From positions 215,057 to 279,056 of the forward strand of contig DIDS01000020.1 of assembly GCA_002418265.1 (NCBI GenBank): a stretch of DNA of 64,000 bases, read 5' to 3'. Positions 17,670 to 25,780 of the stretch are shown here, one piece after another (positions within the stretch are counted from its first letter, which is position 1; the number at the start of each line of letters is the position of its first letter). Made by a program: the position numbers and the translations under genes. The stretch comes from Acidimicrobiia bacterium UBA5794. GTDB lineage: Bacteria > Actinomycetota > Acidimicrobiia > Spongiisociales > UBA5794. A model generated the notes under the pieces. It did not search any database. It saw only the letters and a program-made list of their open reading frames with translations, and had not been told where the DNA came from.

Positions 17670-19100
17670 ATGTCTGAAGCAACGATGTCTGAAGTGGCTG
17701 TGTCTGAAGTAGCCATGTCTGAACCAATCATGGTCGGCATGCCCGGCATCAAAGAGGTTCGTCCACCCAGGCGGGAGGGTCAGAGCTATTTCATCCGCAC
17801 CTTCGGGTGTCAGATGAACGAGCACGACTCGGAACGCATAGCGGGCCTCCTCGAATCAGACGGCATGGTGTGTGCAGATTCGGTCGACACTGCTGATCTC
17901 ATCGTGCTGAACACCTGTACGATCCGCGAGAACGCCGACGTGAAGCTCTATGGATATTTGGGTTCACTCAAGCGAGCCAAGACGGAGCGCCCCACCCTGC
18001 GTATCGCTGTTGGCGGTTGTTCTGCCCAAAAAGAGCGAGACCTCATTCAAGAGCGCGCCGGCTGGGTCGACGTCGTGTTCGGAACACACAACGTTCACCG
18101 CGTTGTTGACCTCCTCGATCATGCCGAGGACTGGGGCCCCGTCACCGAGATCTGGGACGAGGCGAACGCGGTCGCTGACATTCCGAGTGGGCTTCCGGTC
18201 CATCGGGAGACGGAGCATTCAGCCTGGGTCACGATCACGATCGGATGCAACAACTCATGTACCTTCTGCATCGTTCCGATCGTCCGAGGAGCGGAGCTGT
18301 CCCGCCGACCGGGAGACGTCATTCGAGAGATTGAGGGGCTTGCGAGGGCTGGTGTCAAAGAGATCACACTGCTGGGACAAAACGTCAATTCCTATGGGCG
18401 GGATCTGGATCTCAACGGTCATAAGCCGCTCTTTGCGGAACTTCTGCGGCGAGCAGGCGACGTTGCGGGCATCGAGCGCATTCGATTCACCAGTCCGCAC
18501 CCGAAGGACTTCCGCGAAGATGTCGCCTACGCCATGGCAGAGACGCCAGCGGTGTGTGAACAGATCCATTTTCCCCTCCAGTCGGGAAGTGACCGCATTC
18601 TCGCAAGGATGCATCGCGGCTATACAGCCGAACGTTTCTTGGCAAAGCTCAAGATGATGCGGACGATTGTTCCCGACCTCGCATCCTCGACTGACGTGAT
18701 TGTTGGATTTCCGGGTGAGACTGAAGCGGATTTCGAGGGAACACTCGACGTCATGCGTCAGGCACGATTCGACAATGCCTACATGTTCCAGTTCTCGCCA
18801 CGACCCGGAACCCCCGCGGCTGAAATGGACGGACACGTTGATCCTGACGTCATCCAACAGCGTTTCAACCGCCTGACAACGCTCCAAAATGCCATCACGA
18901 TGGAGCTCAACCAGGCGCAGGTCGGACGCGAAGTCAACGTGATGGTTGAAGGGCCGTCCAAAAAGGATGCCTCCGTTGCCACAACACGGACACGGGGAAA
19001 CCGGATTGTGCACATCGAAGGGTCATGGCAGCCCGGTACGTTCCTCGATGTTCGGGTCGTTCGTGCTGCTGCTCATCACCTTGGAGGTGTATTGCTCTGA
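17670..19100 (+). CDS. miaB: tRNA-2-methylthio-N6-dimethylallyladenosine synthase
   Basis: A 476-residue radical-SAM methylthiotransferase acting on i6A37 of tRNAs. It has the UPF0004 domain (FIRTFGCQMNEHDSE, NTCTIRENA), the radical-SAM CxxxCxxC at C193/C197/C200 and a C-terminal TRAM region. The first ATG (17670) has GGAGG 6 nt upstream. The first 18 residues are an odd low-complexity stretch, MSEATMSEVAVSEVAMSE, encoded by a near-repeat of ATGTCTGAA with further in-frame starts at 17685 and 17715. It makes the substrate-modifying partner of MiaA, which follows with an overlapping start. Confidence 0.95.
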   Translation: MSEATMSEVAVSEVAMSEPIMVGMPGIKEVRPPRREGQSYFIRTFGCQMNEHDSERIAGLLESDGMVCADSVDTADLIVLNTCTIRENADVKLYGYLGSLKRAKTERPTLRIAVGGCSAQKERDLIQERAGWVDVVFGTHNVHRVVDLLDHAEDWGPVTEIWDEANAVADIPSGLPVHRETEHSAWVTITIGCNNSCTFCIVPIVRGAELSRRPGDVIREIEGLARAGVKEITLLGQNVNSYGRDLDLNGHKPLFAELLRRAGDVAGIERIRFTSPHPKDFREDVAYAMAETPAVCEQIHFPLQSGSDRILARMHRGYTAERFLAKLKMMRTIVPDLASSTDVIVGFPGETEADFEGTLDVMRQARFDNAYMFQFSPRPGTPAAEMDGHVDPDVIQQRFNRLTTLQNAITMELNQAQVGREVNVMVEGPSKKDASVATTRTRGNRIVHIEGSWQPGTFLDVRVVRAAAHHLGGVLL

Positions 19101-20017
19101 CTGTCGTAGCCATCGTCGGTCATACCGGGTCTGGGAAGTCAACCATTGCGGAGGTTGTCGCCGATCGGTTCGGTGCCGAGATTGTCTCGGTCGACTCGAT
19201 GCAGGTGTATCGCGGCATGGATATCGGCACTGCAAAACCGAGCATGGCGGTTCGTGAACGCATTCCTCACCACATGATCGATGTTGCGGAACCTTCCCAG
19301 GAATACGATGTGGCAAGATTCCAGACCGAAGCTCGGGCTGCGATCAGCGGTATCGGAGGTCGAGGGGGTCGAACTTTGATCGTTGGCGGATCAGGTCTCC
19401 ATTTTCGTGCGATCGTTGACCCGGCATCTTTCGCACCAACGGATCCATCACTCCGTGAAGAACTTGAGGCAACGGCCACGGAGGATCTGGTCGCCGAGCT
19501 TCTTCTCTTCGATCCGCAGGCAGGCAGCATGGTCGATCTGTACAACCCGAGAAGGGTGACCCGAGCCGTTGAGGTGGCTCGCCTAACCGGTGAGGGACCC
19601 ACCTTTCGGGCCAGCAAGCCCGCAGCTGTTGCATTCCGTGCATATCAGCCGTTCATGCCACACCACAGTATTGGTATCGACGCCGGGCAACATGCACACG
19701 CCCGGGCCGATGCTCGCTTCGATGCAATGATCGATTCCGGGTTGGTTGAAGAGGTCGAACGACTTGCGGGTCGCCTCGGTCGGACAGCCTCCGGGGCTGT
19801 GGGATACAAGGAACTGGAACCCACTGTGCGCGACGTCATACCTTTGGCGGAAGGTGTTACCGACGCCAAACGGGCAACCCGCGCATTGATCAAGCGACAG
19901 CGGACGTACTTCCGAAGAGATCCCCGCATTGTCTGGATGCCGTGGCAGGATGACGACCAGCAGCGCATTGAAGGCGTCGTCGAACACATTGAAAGGGCCA
20001 CATCGTGGACTTCGTGA
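19097..20017 (+). CDS. miaA: tRNA dimethylallyltransferase
   Basis: A 306-residue enzyme that transfers dimethylallyl to A37 of tRNAs reading UNN codons. It has the P-loop VGHTGSGKST and the DSMQVYRGMDIGTAKP signature. No ATG, GTG or TTG fits at the conserved start; the family start (xTVVAIVG) falls on CTG at 19097, whose last bases overlap the miaB stop (CTGA), with GGAGG at 19083-19087, 9 nt upstream. An in-frame ATG at 19025 would add 24 unlike residues inside miaB. The CTG start is therefore preferred but unusual. Confidence 0.92.
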   Translation: MTVVAIVGHTGSGKSTIAEVVADRFGAEIVSVDSMQVYRGMDIGTAKPSMAVRERIPHHMIDVAEPSQEYDVARFQTEARAAISGIGGRGGRTLIVGGSGLHFRAIVDPASFAPTDPSLREELEATATEDLVAELLLFDPQAGSMVDLYNPRRVTRAVEVARLTGEGPTFRASKPAAVAFRAYQPFMPHHSIGIDAGQHAHARADARFDAMIDSGLVEEVERLAGRLGRTASGAVGYKELEPTVRDVIPLAEGVTDAKRATRALIKRQRTYFRRDPRIVWMPWQDDDQQRIEGVVEHIERATSWTS

Positions 20018-20760
20018 AGGTACAGGGGCTTGGTAACGACTTCATCGTGTTCGATGGGCCCTATGAGCCACAACCCGCGGACGTTGTCAGATGGTGTGAT
20101 CGTCGGAGAGGTATCGGAGCAGACGGAGTCCTGGTGATCGAGCCAATCGATCCGACAACCATTTCCATGCGGTACTGGAATGCCGATGGCGGGGAAGCCG
20201 AGATGTGCGGCAACGGGCTGCGGTGCGTTGCAAGGCTGTCCTATGAACGGGGTTGGGTTGCGGACTCCGACTTCACGGTGCGAACGGTTGTCGGCGACCA
20301 TCCTGTCGCGGTCACGGGAGATTCGGTTCGCGCCCTTGTGGGTGTCCCGATGGGCTACCGGACGGAAACACTCACGATTGCCGATCTCGAGATCCATCCG
20401 GTGTCGATCGGAAACCCACACGCCGTCGTGTTTGTTGACGACGTGGAAGCCGCACCCGTTGACCGGAGCGGACCGTTGATCGAAAACGACGCACTGTTCC
20501 CGAACAGGACGAATGTTGAGTTCGTCGAGGTGCTCGAAGCAGGAGGCATCAAGGCGAGGATCTGGGAGCGAGGTGTTGGGGAGACACCGGCATCGGGCAC
20601 CGGCGCCACCGCCGCTGCATTTGTGGCCCACGAGGTGCATGGCGTGGAGCAACCCGTGACGGTGCATCTGAGAGGGGGAACCCTCTTGATTTCATTCGAT
20701 GACCACGGGGCGTGGATGGAGGGCCCAGCCGAGATCGTGTTCTCGGGACATATTGATTAG
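20005..20760 (+). CDS. dapF: Diaminopimelate epimerase (second catalytic Cys replaced by Ser)
   Basis: A 251-residue DapF-fold protein that interconverts LL- and meso-diaminopimelate for lysine and peptidoglycan. The first catalytic cysteine is present (Cys68 in MCGNGLRC). At the second site, where family members usually have A-C-G-T-G, this protein reads ASGTGAT with Ser197 (codon TCG, 20593-20595). Other framework motifs (YWNADGGEAEMCGNG, SIGNPHAVVFVDD, GVGETPASGTG) are intact. The GTG start lies inside the miaA 3' end (13-bp overlap). Whether the protein is a full epimerase is therefore uncertain; the family assignment is secure. Confidence 0.85.
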   Translation: MDFVKVQGLGNDFIVFDGPYEPQPADVVRWCDRRRGIGADGVLVIEPIDPTTISMRYWNADGGEAEMCGNGLRCVARLSYERGWVADSDFTVRTVVGDHPVAVTGDSVRALVGVPMGYRTETLTIADLEIHPVSIGNPHAVVFVDDVEAAPVDRSGPLIENDALFPNRTNVEFVEVLEAGGIKARIWERGVGETPASGTGATAAAFVAHEVHGVEQPVTVHLRGGTLLISFDDHGAWMEGPAEIVFSGHID

Positions 20761-20774
20761 GGGCTGTAGCTCGC

Positions 20775-21407
20775 TCAGCCGACTCTGCGGAGCACTGCGA
20801 CCACGACACCGAGAATCTCGATCCCATCCGTAAACAGCATGGGCTCGTAGTCGTCGTTCTCAGGATGTAGCACGATCCCAAGGTCGGTACGGTCATAGCG
20901 CTTGACGGTGGCCTCTTCACCATCGACAAGGGCAGCAACGATCTGACCCTTTCGGGCGGTTGTCTGTTTCTGGACGACGACGTAGTCCCGATCGAGTATG
21001 CCTGCGTTGATCATTGAGTCTCCGCGGATCGTCAACATGAACACGGGCTCCTGTCCGACGAGCTCCGTTGGAAGGGGATAGATCTCCTCGATGTCTTCCT
21101 CAGCAATGATCGGTGATCCTGCTGCAATCGATCCAACAAGGGGAACGTCGCGCACAGCTGCCCGTGAAATCGGGATCGCCCCATCGGGTTGGATGACCTC
21201 AATGGCACGCGGCTTGGAGGGATCACGTCGGATGAAACCCTCGTTGGCAAGGGTCGAGAGATGACTGTGGACGGTCGACGGGGAGCTAAGACCGACCGCG
21301 TCGCCAATCTCGCGCACCGATGGGGGATAGCCCCGACTCGCCACCGTTGAGATGATGAGATCCAGGATCTCTCGTTGCCTCGCTGTCAATGTGCTGGGAT
21401 CAGTCAC
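20775..21407 (-). CDS. lexA: LexA SOS repressor
   Basis: A 210-residue repressor that binds GAAC-N4-GTTC boxes and cleaves itself when RecA is activated. The N-terminal winged helix has REILDLIISTVASRGYPPSVREIG. The cleavage site is Ala96-Gly97, and the catalytic dyad is Ser131 (GDSM) and Lys169 (ATVKR). The start is GTG at 21407, with GGAGGA 3 nt upstream in the reverse strand; a longer open frame to 21458 would run into an operator. Three LexA boxes lie between it and the divergent LysM gene, so the gene represses itself. Confidence 0.95.
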   Translation of the reverse strand: MTDPSTLTARQREILDLIISTVASRGYPPSVREIGDAVGLSSPSTVHSHLSTLANEGFIRRDPSKPRAIEVIQPDGAIPISRAAVRDVPLVGSIAAGSPIIAEEDIEEIYPLPTELVGQEPVFMLTIRGDSMINAGILDRDYVVVQKQTTARKGQIVAALVDGEEATVKRYDRTDLGIVLHPENDDYEPMLFTDGIEILGVVVAVLRRVG

Positions 21408-21455
21408 GAATCCTCCATTCGTTGACACGAGGATAGTACGAGATGACGTTTCGAC

Positions 21456-21469
21456 CAAACATATGTTCG
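21456..21469. promoter_or_regulatory. LexA box 1 (one mismatch)
   Basis: CAAACATATGTTCG, one change from the perfect CGAAC-N4-GTTCG palindrome. It is the box nearest lexA, 49 bp from its GTG, and probably serves lexA autoregulation. Confidence 0.7.
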
Positions 21470-21492
21470 ATCATCGGCACGAAAAGCGATAC

Positions 21493-21521
21493 TTGACAAT
21501 CGAACACCCGTTCGATACCTT
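21493..21521 (+). promoter_or_regulatory. LysM-gene promoter with LexA box 2
   Basis: TTGACA (21493-21498), 17-nt spacer and TACCTT (21516-21521). The perfect box CGAACACCCGTTCG (21501-21514) fills the spacer. The layout (-35, 2 nt, box, 1 nt A, -10) is identical to that of the HNH gene promoter at 54.07 kb. Confidence 0.75.
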
Positions 21522-21533
21522 GGTGTCTACGAT

Positions 21534-21547
21534 CGAACATGTGTTCG
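21534..21547. promoter_or_regulatory. LexA box 3
   Basis: CGAACATGTGTTCG, a perfect box 33 bp from box 2 (centre to centre), on the LysM-gene side. It lies just downstream of the predicted -10. Confidence 0.8.
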
Positions 21548-21726
21548 TTCGGGTGGTTTGTTCGGCCGAAAGGCCGTACAAACAGGGCATCGCCGGTGCG
21601 GCGCCCAAAGCACCGAAAAGTGTCACACCCGATCCGTACCTTGGATCGTAGGAGCTTCGGCTCCGACCTGGGTGACCGAGGTACTCCTCCACTTCCCAGA
21701 TGGACGAGGTAGCAGGAGAGAGAAGC

Positions 21727-22029
21727 ATGACGACAATCGCAAGCGCACGTATTCGGGCGCTCTCCATCATCTCCATCACGATCGTTGTCGTGCTTCTCCT
21801 CCTGTCCTCGGCAAGTCAGGCTTCCCTTGAGGTGGGAGCAACCGTTTCGTACCGAGTCAAGGGTGGCGACACGCTCTGGCAGATCGCGGCGGACTATGGT
21901 CCGCCTGATCGTGATCGCAGAGAGATCGTTGCGGTGATCGAGCGGATCAATGAGATCGATGCTGGTGCCCTTCAAATAGGTCAGGTCATCGAGATCCCGA
22001 CTACTGAAACTTCGCGCAGCGAGTCCTGA
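21727..22029 (+). CDS. LysM membrane protein, SOS cell-division suppressor-like (YneA/ChiZ type)
   Basis: A 100-residue protein with an N-terminal membrane segment (LSIISITIVVVLLLLSSA) and a C-terminal LysM domain (YRVKGGDTLWQIAADYG to LQIGQVIEIP). It is divergent from lexA and shares its LexA boxes. This is the arrangement of yneA in Bacillus and of the LysM gene between lexA and nrdR in mycobacteria, whose products slow septation during DNA damage. Family, size and context support the same role; no assay-type residue can prove it. ATG at 21727 has AGGAGAG upstream. nrdR follows. Confidence 0.8.
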   Translation: MTTIASARIRALSIISITIVVVLLLLSSASQASLEVGATVSYRVKGGDTLWQIAADYGPPDRDRREIVAVIERINEIDAGALQIGQVIEIPTTETSRSES

Positions 22030-22069
22030 GCGCACGGTGTCACGCCGGTTCAGTTCTCCGATCCAGCGG

Positions 22070-22075
22070 TACGAT
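22070..22075 (+). promoter_or_regulatory. nrdR -10 box (leaderless)
   Basis: TACGAT ends 6 nt before the nrdR ATG, so transcription would start at or next to the start codon. No Shine-Dalgarno is seen. A weak GGTTCA at 22047-22052 could be the -35. Confidence 0.45.
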
Positions 22076-22081
22076 GGCTCC

Positions 22082-22540
22082 ATGCGATGTCCGCTTTGCA
22101 CCACAAATGACACGCGGGTTGTGGACTCGCGACAGGCCGAAGAGGGAACGGCGACTCGCCGACGGCGCGCCTGTCCCCAATGCGGGCATCGATTCACGAC
22201 GTTTGAGCGTGCGACCGCGGTCATCGTGATCAAGCGGGACGGGCGGCGTCAGGCGTTTGATGCCACCAAGATTCGCAAGGGCATTGAGATAACCCTTGCC
22301 GATCGTCCGGTGCCCCAGGACGCTGTCGATGATCTGGTGACAACGGTCGAACGGGCCGCATTCACCTCACCGGGTCATATCGACGCCGACGAGATCGGAC
22401 AGATTGTACTTGAAGGACTTCGCGACATCGACGAGGTCGCATACCTGAGGTTTGCGTCGGTCTACAAAGAGTTCCAGGACGCGAGCGACTTTGAACGTGA
22501 GGCTGCGTCCCTTGAGGAAGAACCGGTCAGCTCTGAGTGA
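22082..22540 (+). CDS. nrdR: Transcriptional repressor NrdR
   Basis: A 152-residue zinc-ribbon/ATP-cone repressor of ribonucleotide reductase genes. Zinc cysteines are C3, C6, C31 and C34; the ATP-cone follows (VIKRDGRRQAFDATKIRKGI). The ATG at 22082 gives the canonical MRCPxC start; the open frame extending upstream is not coding. No ribonucleotide reductase gene is in the window. The lexA-LysM-nrdR order matches mycobacteria. Its 3' end overlaps the convergent gene by 14 bp. Confidence 0.95.
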   Translation: MRCPLCTTNDTRVVDSRQAEEGTATRRRRACPQCGHRFTTFERATAVIVIKRDGRRQAFDATKIRKGIEITLADRPVPQDAVDDLVTTVERAAFTSPGHIDADEIGQIVLEGLRDIDEVAYLRFASVYKEFQDASDFEREAASLEEEPVSSE

Positions 22541-23894
22541 GTTCCGTCATGTGTGCCTCGAGTTGGCCAGCATACGTGACGATCCAGGTGTCCACTTCCG
22601 TTCGGAACTCACCGAGAGCGGAAGCGTTCGTGGCGTTGAGACGAGTCCGCATCTCGTCGAGTTCGGTGACCAGGTCGAGGGCGAGCTCGGTGTTTTCCGA
22701 TGTCAGTGCTGAGAGATATTCCGTCTGCCAACTGGCGTAACGTGTGTGGCTGGTCACCGCTTCCTCCCGCACGACATTGAACGTGTCGTCGGTTGGGAGC
22801 TCCGCCACCGCCGTTGCGTCCTTCGAGAGCGATGTAGCGAGGGTCACACTGATGGTGTTGATTGTCTCGGTTGAAGCCGAGGTTGGGAGGTTGCCCGTAT
22901 CCATGAGATCTGGGATGGTCGTGTGATAGATGTAGGCATTTCCGAGACGTGATGCCAATCCGGTTCCTTCGGCCCCAAGAAGTGCTGTCTGTTGTTGAAG
23001 TGGCTTGAGAGCGTCGATCGCACCCTTGGGGACGAGGGGGAGCACGCTCGGGAGTGGCTCCGCGGCCGTGGCTTCCATGTCGAATGCCAGGCTGTCAAGG
23101 GTGGCGATGATCGAAACTGATGTCGAAAGCGATTCAGGGGATGCATCGATGGTGGTGATCGCATCAAGTGCCGTCTGGGTTGCAGGCAAGTGGTTGCGGA
23201 CCGCCGAGGTGGCGTCGTAGTAGGACTGACGAACCTGGAGTGCCTCTGACTCGGTCGCCTGTGGTAGCAGCAGAGCCGCGACAGCCACCGCAGCGATCAG
23301 GAGGACGAGAATCACGACGATCGGCCACCGAAAGGACCGCTTGGTTCTCAGTGGCCGAGCGAGCGTTGCATCGACCTGTGCTGCATCGACCTGTCTTGCC
23401 TCGAGACCAGGCGGTTCAACTGGTGGCACCGGGGCCGGGTCAGCAATCGTGGCTGGGGCCACCGTGGGTGGGGGAGGCGGCGGTGGAGCCATGGGTCGTG
23501 TTGTTGTTGGCCGGGTCGGGGGTCGAGTCGAGCGGTCATAGGTGGCGTTTGTCGTGCCGGGATCGCCATCAAATGACGAGGTCGTGATCTGGGTCGTTCG
23601 CATGGCCACGGTCACCGCATCTTTCGAGACTGCATCTTGGGAGGCCGCATTCTTGGAGGCAGCGCCTGTTGAAACGGCATCGGTTTCGGCGTTGCTGTCA
23701 GCGGTAGGTGTTGGCGTTTGCTTTGTATCGGACTCGGGTGTGTTGTCGGCACCAGGAGGCGGGATTATCTCGTTCTCTCTCGTGAGTTCCGCCATCGCGT
23801 CGGCTGCAGTTGGCGGTGGGGGAGCTGCACCGACCGCTTCCAGGAACCACGAGCCGTCACTGTCACTGGTGTCGTCTGGGAACCTGGTCGTCAT
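22527..23894 (-). CDS. Membrane protein with disordered N-terminus and extracellular helical domain
   Basis: A 455-residue protein I do not recognise. Residues 1-~190 are low complexity: acidic and Thr/Ser-rich, with short ASKNAASQDAVSKDAV-type repeats and a polyproline stretch. One membrane segment follows (WPIVVILVLLIAAVAVAALLL), then a ~240-residue Ala/Thr/Ser-rich, largely helical outer region with no cysteines. The topology suggests a cytoplasmic N-tail and an extracytoplasmic C-domain. The start at 23894 has GGAG 9 nt upstream and is divergent from dut by 29 bp. No catalytic motif is visible; function unknown. Confidence 0.7.
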   Translation of the reverse strand: MTTRFPDDTSDSDGSWFLEAVGAAPPPPTAADAMAELTRENEIIPPPGADNTPESDTKQTPTPTADSNAETDAVSTGAASKNAASQDAVSKDAVTVAMRTTQITTSSFDGDPGTTNATYDRSTRPPTRPTTTRPMAPPPPPPPTVAPATIADPAPVPPVEPPGLEARQVDAAQVDATLARPLRTKRSFRWPIVVILVLLIAAVAVAALLLPQATESEALQVRQSYYDATSAVRNHLPATQTALDAITTIDASPESLSTSVSIIATLDSLAFDMEATAAEPLPSVLPLVPKGAIDALKPLQQQTALLGAEGTGLASRLGNAYIYHTTIPDLMDTGNLPTSASTETINTISVTLATSLSKDATAVAELPTDDTFNVVREEAVTSHTRYASWQTEYLSALTSENTELALDLVTELDEMRTRLNATNASALGEFRTEVDTWIVTYAGQLEAHMTELTQS

Positions 23895-23923
23895 GTATGT
23901 GCACTCCGTGGGAGAATCCGCAC

Positions 23924-24361
23924 ATGAAGATACCTGTCGTTCGCTCACATCCACGGATTCCCATGCTTGCCACCGCGCATCTCGGGGACGCCGGTGCAGA
24001 CCTTTCTGCATCCGAGAACCACACCATTGAACCTGGACAGACCGTCCTCGTCGGTACCGGTCTCTCAATGGCGATCCCGCCCGGGTATGCGGGTTTCGTC
24101 CTTCCCAGGTCCGGCCTCGCGATCAACCACGGGATCACGGTTGCGAATGCCCCTGGACTGATCGATTCGGGGTACCGGGGCGAGATCAGGGTTGGTCTGA
24201 TCAACCACTCCAACTCGGCGTTTGCGATTGAGGTTGGAGACCGCATCGCCCAATTGGTTGTGATGAGCGTCGAGACGCCCGAATTCGTCGAGGTTGAGGA
24301 GCTCGATCGCACCGATCGCGGCGTCGGAGGCTTCGGGTCCACGGGTGTTGCTGGAGCGTAG
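23924..24361 (+). CDS. dut: dUTP diphosphatase
   Basis: A 145-residue trimeric dUTPase that hydrolyses dUTP to dUMP. All five family motifs are visible: DAGADL, PRSGLAINHG, GLIDSGYRGEI, GDRIAQLV and the C-terminal GVGGFGSTG arm. The ATG at 23924 gives the conserved beginning; the upstream open frame is shadow. A tRNA-Gly gene follows 32 bp after the stop. Confidence 0.96.
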   Translation: MKIPVVRSHPRIPMLATAHLGDAGADLSASENHTIEPGQTVLVGTGLSMAIPPGYAGFVLPRSGLAINHGITVANAPGLIDSGYRGEIRVGLINHSNSAFAIEVGDRIAQLVVMSVETPEFVEVEELDRTDRGVGGFGSTGVAGA

Positions 24362-24393
24362 AAAGAACCCCTCCGTGATACCATCAAACCAGC

Positions 24394-24466
24394 GCGGACG
24401 TAGCTCAGCTGGTAGAGCGCAACCTTGCCAAGGTTGAGGTCGCCGGTTCGATCCCGGTCGTCCGCT
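24394..24466 (+). tRNA. tRNA-Gly (GCC)
   Basis: A 73-nt cloverleaf: acceptor GCGGACG/CGTCCGC, D-arm GCTC/GAGC, anticodon loop TTGCCAA (anticodon GCC), T-arm GCCGG TTCGATC CCGGT, discriminator T. CCA is not encoded. Confidence 0.96.
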
Positions 24467-24477
24467 CCGAGGGGAGG

Positions 24478-24502
24478 GCGGTCCGCTGTGGCCGCTTTTC
24501 TT
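24478..24502 (+). terminator. Intrinsic terminator after tRNA-Gly
   Basis: GCGG-T-CC pairs with GGCCGC (one bulged T, 5-nt loop, 24478-24495), followed by TTTTCTT. Confidence 0.7.
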
Positions 24503-24506
24503 ATGT

Positions 24507-24580
24507 GGCGACGTGGCCGAGTGGCTAGGCAAGGGTCTGCAAAACCCTGTACGCGGGTTCGAATCCCGCCGTCGCCTCCA
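24507..24580 (+). tRNA. tRNA-Cys (GCA)
   Basis: A 74-nt cloverleaf including an encoded CCA: acceptor GGCGACG/CGTCGCC, anticodon stem GGGT/ACCC around CTGCAAA (anticodon GCA), T-arm GCGGG TTCGAAT CCCGC, discriminator T at 24577. Confidence 0.96.
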
Positions 24581-24660
24581 AACCCGTATTCGGTGCTGTC
24601 AGACGTCTAGAGTCCCACTGCTTGGGTATTTCCCGATTCGTATCGCACAAAAGGCAGACA

Positions 24661-25734
24661 ATGGCTGACGACGCACAGCAGATAGCAGATCCGCTCCAAC
24701 CACCGAAACCAAAGTTTGGCAAACAGCAGATCATCGCAACGATTCTGACCCTCATTGTCCTGATCATCGTCTTTGTTGTCGTGCTTCCCCAATTCGGTGA
24801 CTACTCAGCTGCATGGGAAGCGATCCAGAACATGACTGCATGGCAACTGGGGCTCATCGCAGCTGCCACGGTTGGTTTGATCATCCTTTACGTCTTTCCC
24901 TACTCGGCCGCCATGCCCGGGCTGCGGTACAAGCACGGTTTCTACACACGCCAGACATCCTTCATGATTTCCAACGTCATCCCCGGTGGCGGTGCGTGGG
25001 GGCTTGCAGTCCAGTACGGGATGTTGTCGAGCTACGGATACGGTCCGGCACCCACGACGGCGGTGATCGGAATCACAAGCGTGTGGAACACTCTTGTCAC
25101 GTTGTCACTGCCCCTCTTGGCGATCGTTGGTCTCACGATCACGGGTCAGACCGGTGCCGAGGATGTGGCCCTCACCGTTGTGGCTGCACTCTTGGTTGTG
25201 GTGATGATTGGTGGACTCGCTCTGATCCTCCGGAGCGAGGCGCTGGCTCGCCGAATCGGTGGATGGGGCAACGCGGTCATTGGCTGGGGTGCCGGGATCA
25301 TCCACAAGGAGGTCTCGTTCGACGCAGCCGAAGCACTCGTCGACTTCCGGGTGTCGATCATCGACGTCGTCGCGGACCGCTGGGTACTCGTCACGGCGGC
25401 CAACGTGGGACAACAACTCGCCCAGTTCTCGATCTTGTACCTCGCCGTTGTCGCCCTTCAGGGTGGCTTTGACGGTTCGATCACCCTCGCAGAGGCATTC
25501 GCAGCTTTCGCGCTCGGTCGCCTTGCGACGTTCATTCCCATACCGCCCGGTGGCCTCGGTACAACAGATGCGATCATCACCAGCATGCTTGCCGGATTTG
25601 GCATGTCACAGAACGATGCGCTGGCCGCAACGCTGGTGTGGAGGGCGTTCACCTACTTCCCCCAGGTCATCATCGGCGTCATCACACTGTTGCTGTGGAG
25701 GCGCGACAGCGCCAAGAAAGCCCTTTCGACCTGA
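24661..25734 (+). CDS. UPF0104/LPG-synthase-TM-like multispanning membrane protein
   Basis: A 357-residue integral membrane protein with about eight hydrophobic segments. It carries the family landmarks NVIPGGGAWGLAVQYGML and, near the C-terminus, FIPIPPGGLGTTDAIIT, typical of the membrane domain found in lysyl-phosphatidylglycerol synthases and YbhN-like proteins. Such proteins are often proposed to move or modify lipids; no synthase domain is attached, so no aminoacyl transfer is predicted. ATG at 24661; an in-frame start at 24622 would lie close to tRNA-Cys. tRNA-Val follows 46 bp after the stop. Confidence 0.75.
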   Translation: MADDAQQIADPLQPPKPKFGKQQIIATILTLIVLIIVFVVVLPQFGDYSAAWEAIQNMTAWQLGLIAAATVGLIILYVFPYSAAMPGLRYKHGFYTRQTSFMISNVIPGGGAWGLAVQYGMLSSYGYGPAPTTAVIGITSVWNTLVTLSLPLLAIVGLTITGQTGAEDVALTVVAALLVVVMIGGLALILRSEALARRIGGWGNAVIGWGAGIIHKEVSFDAAEALVDFRVSIIDVVADRWVLVTAANVGQQLAQFSILYLAVVALQGGFDGSITLAEAFAAFALGRLATFIPIPPGGLGTTDAIITSMLAGFGMSQNDALAATLVWRAFTYFPQVIIGVITLLLWRRDSAKKALST

Positions 25735-25737
25735 ACG

Positions 25738-25767
25738 TTGCGCTTTCACTGACCCCGCCGCTATCTT
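25738..25767 (+). promoter_or_regulatory. tRNA-Val(GAC) promoter
   Basis: TTGCGC (25738-25743), 18-nt spacer, TATCTT (25762-25767), 13 nt before the tRNA. Confidence 0.5.
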
Positions 25768-25780
25768 CCGACTCCCGAGA

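Noticed and set aside
20761..20774. Possible terminator between dapF and lexA
   Set aside because: Only 14 bp separate the two converging stop codons; no stem with a T-run is visible.
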